A stretch of DNA of 23,923 nt from Erysipelotrichaceae bacterium UBA3379 (GTDB lineage: Bacteria > Bacillota_I > Bacilli_A > Erysipelotrichales > Coprobacillaceae): contig DEPZ01000037.1 in assembly GCA_002359025.1 (NCBI GenBank), positions 22,094-46,016 on the forward strand. Reading direction: 5' to 3'. Numbering within the stretch: the stretch's first letter is position 1; the number at the start of each line of letters is the position of its first letter. The notes beneath the pieces were generated by a model. The model was not told the origin of the DNA and ran no database searches. It saw nothing but the letters and a program-made list of their open reading frames with translations. The translations under genes and the position numbers were made by a program. Of this stretch, positions 23,463 to 23,923 are shown piece by piece.

Positions 23463-23923
23463 CTATTGTAATATATTCATTTCAGTATCTTTATCAAAGA
23501 AATGTGTTTTATTCATAATATAAGTAAATGATCCTTCATCTCCTGCTTTTAAATCACTGCTACCAGGAACTTTCACAACAAACGGACTATCATCTTTTGT
23601 CATATGAATAAAGCTTTCAGAACCCATTAATTCCACTACATCAACACGACTTTGAAAAGAAGCTTCTGGATGATGCATAATATATTGAGGATGAATAGAA
23701 ATATCTTCTGGTCTCACACCCATAGTCACTACTTTACCTACATACCCTTTTTCTTTTAATATTTTAGCTTTATCTTCAGGAATAGGAATACATATATCAG
23801 ATAATTGAATACTTATAACATCACCATCTTCTACAATTGTTCCATCTCTAAAATTCATTTGAGGACTTCCTATAAATCCAGCAACAAACTTATTAATTGG
23901 ATGTTCATATAAATATGTTGGTG
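23463..23923 (-). CDS. Sugar ABC transporter ATPase, C-terminal part (MsmX/UgpC type, 5' end outside the window)
   Basis: The visible 153 residues are the end of a CUT1-type sugar ABC transporter ATPase. They begin PTYLYEHPINKFVAGFIGSP, the segment that follows the ATPase domain, and continue with MNF and the TOBE/OB regulatory domain (GVRPEDISIHP, EASFQSRVDVVELMGSESFI, GDEGSFTYIMNKTHFFDKDT). The reading frame is open to the right edge; the internal ATG at 23858 is not the start. The stop lies 10 bases before the GH112 start, so it is likely part of the same operon. It may energise uptake of the disaccharide; the permease and binding-protein genes are not in the window. Confidence 0.9.
   Translation of the reverse strand, partial: PTYLYEHPINKFVAGFIGSPQMNFRDGTIVEDGDVISIQLSDICIPIPEDKAKILKEKGYVGKVVTMGVRPEDISIHPQYIMHHPEASFQSRVDVVELMGSESFIHMTKDDSPFVVKVPGSSDLKAGDEGSFTYIMNKTHFFDKDTEMNILQ

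Overview
This is an AT-rich window from a Firmicute (Bacillota), probably a gut member of the Erysipelotrichia/Coprobacillaceae. That placement is inferred from codon use, strong AGGAGG ribosome-binding sites, the whiA, rapZ and ppaX-trxB genes known from Bacillus, and an operon for galacto-N-biose/lacto-N-biose use typical of host-glycan feeders. All genes but one lie on the minus strand, so transcription runs from the right end to the left. I see no rRNA, tRNA, CRISPR array, insertion sequence or prophage gene.

Layout from right to left. 23923-19283 is a sugar operon: the C-terminal part of a sugar-ABC ATPase, a GH112 galactosyl-HexNAc phosphorylase, a sugar nucleotidyltransferase, and an N-acetylhexosamine 1-kinase, ended by a terminator. 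Next is gpmI (19177-17660) with its own promoter and terminator. A 400-base intergenic stretch follows. Then come a thioredoxin-like lipoprotein and a membrane zinc-ribbon protein (17253-15937), and after them ppaX-trxB (15855-14302). nagA is the only plus-strand gene (13130-14275); it shares a bidirectional terminator with trxB and diverges from rapZ. rapZ-whiA-xre (12897-10863) is followed by a perfect inverted repeat, then three genes: a small membrane protein, a double zinc-ribbon membrane protein and an unknown 114-residue protein. Two membrane proteins (a four-helix protein and a YczE-like one) and an anchored endonuclease/exonuclease/phosphatase-family protein come next. They are followed by murF-ddl (cell wall), a structured intergenic region, a TIM-barrel-like protein, a P-type cation ATPase, and the 5' part of enolase.

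How the genes work together. The sugar operon should import Gal-beta-1,3-HexNAc, split it with phosphate, phosphorylate the released HexNAc and activate a sugar 1-phosphate. nagA could take up the GlcNAc branch after conversion to the 6-phosphate. gpmI and eno are consecutive glycolytic steps. murF and ddl cooperate directly: Ddl makes D-Ala-D-Ala and MurF adds it to the UDP-MurNAc-tripeptide.

The signals most worth a second look are: (1) the GH112/NahK operon with a nucleotidyltransferase where bifidobacteria have a GalT-type enzyme; (2) a candidate small RNA or attenuated leader between ddl and the TIM-barrel gene, with an operator-like palindrome inside its promoter; (3) the perfect repeat just after the xre gene, which could be its operator; (4) two families of membrane-anchored zinc-ribbon proteins; and (5) terminator hairpins that repeatedly overlap stop codons.
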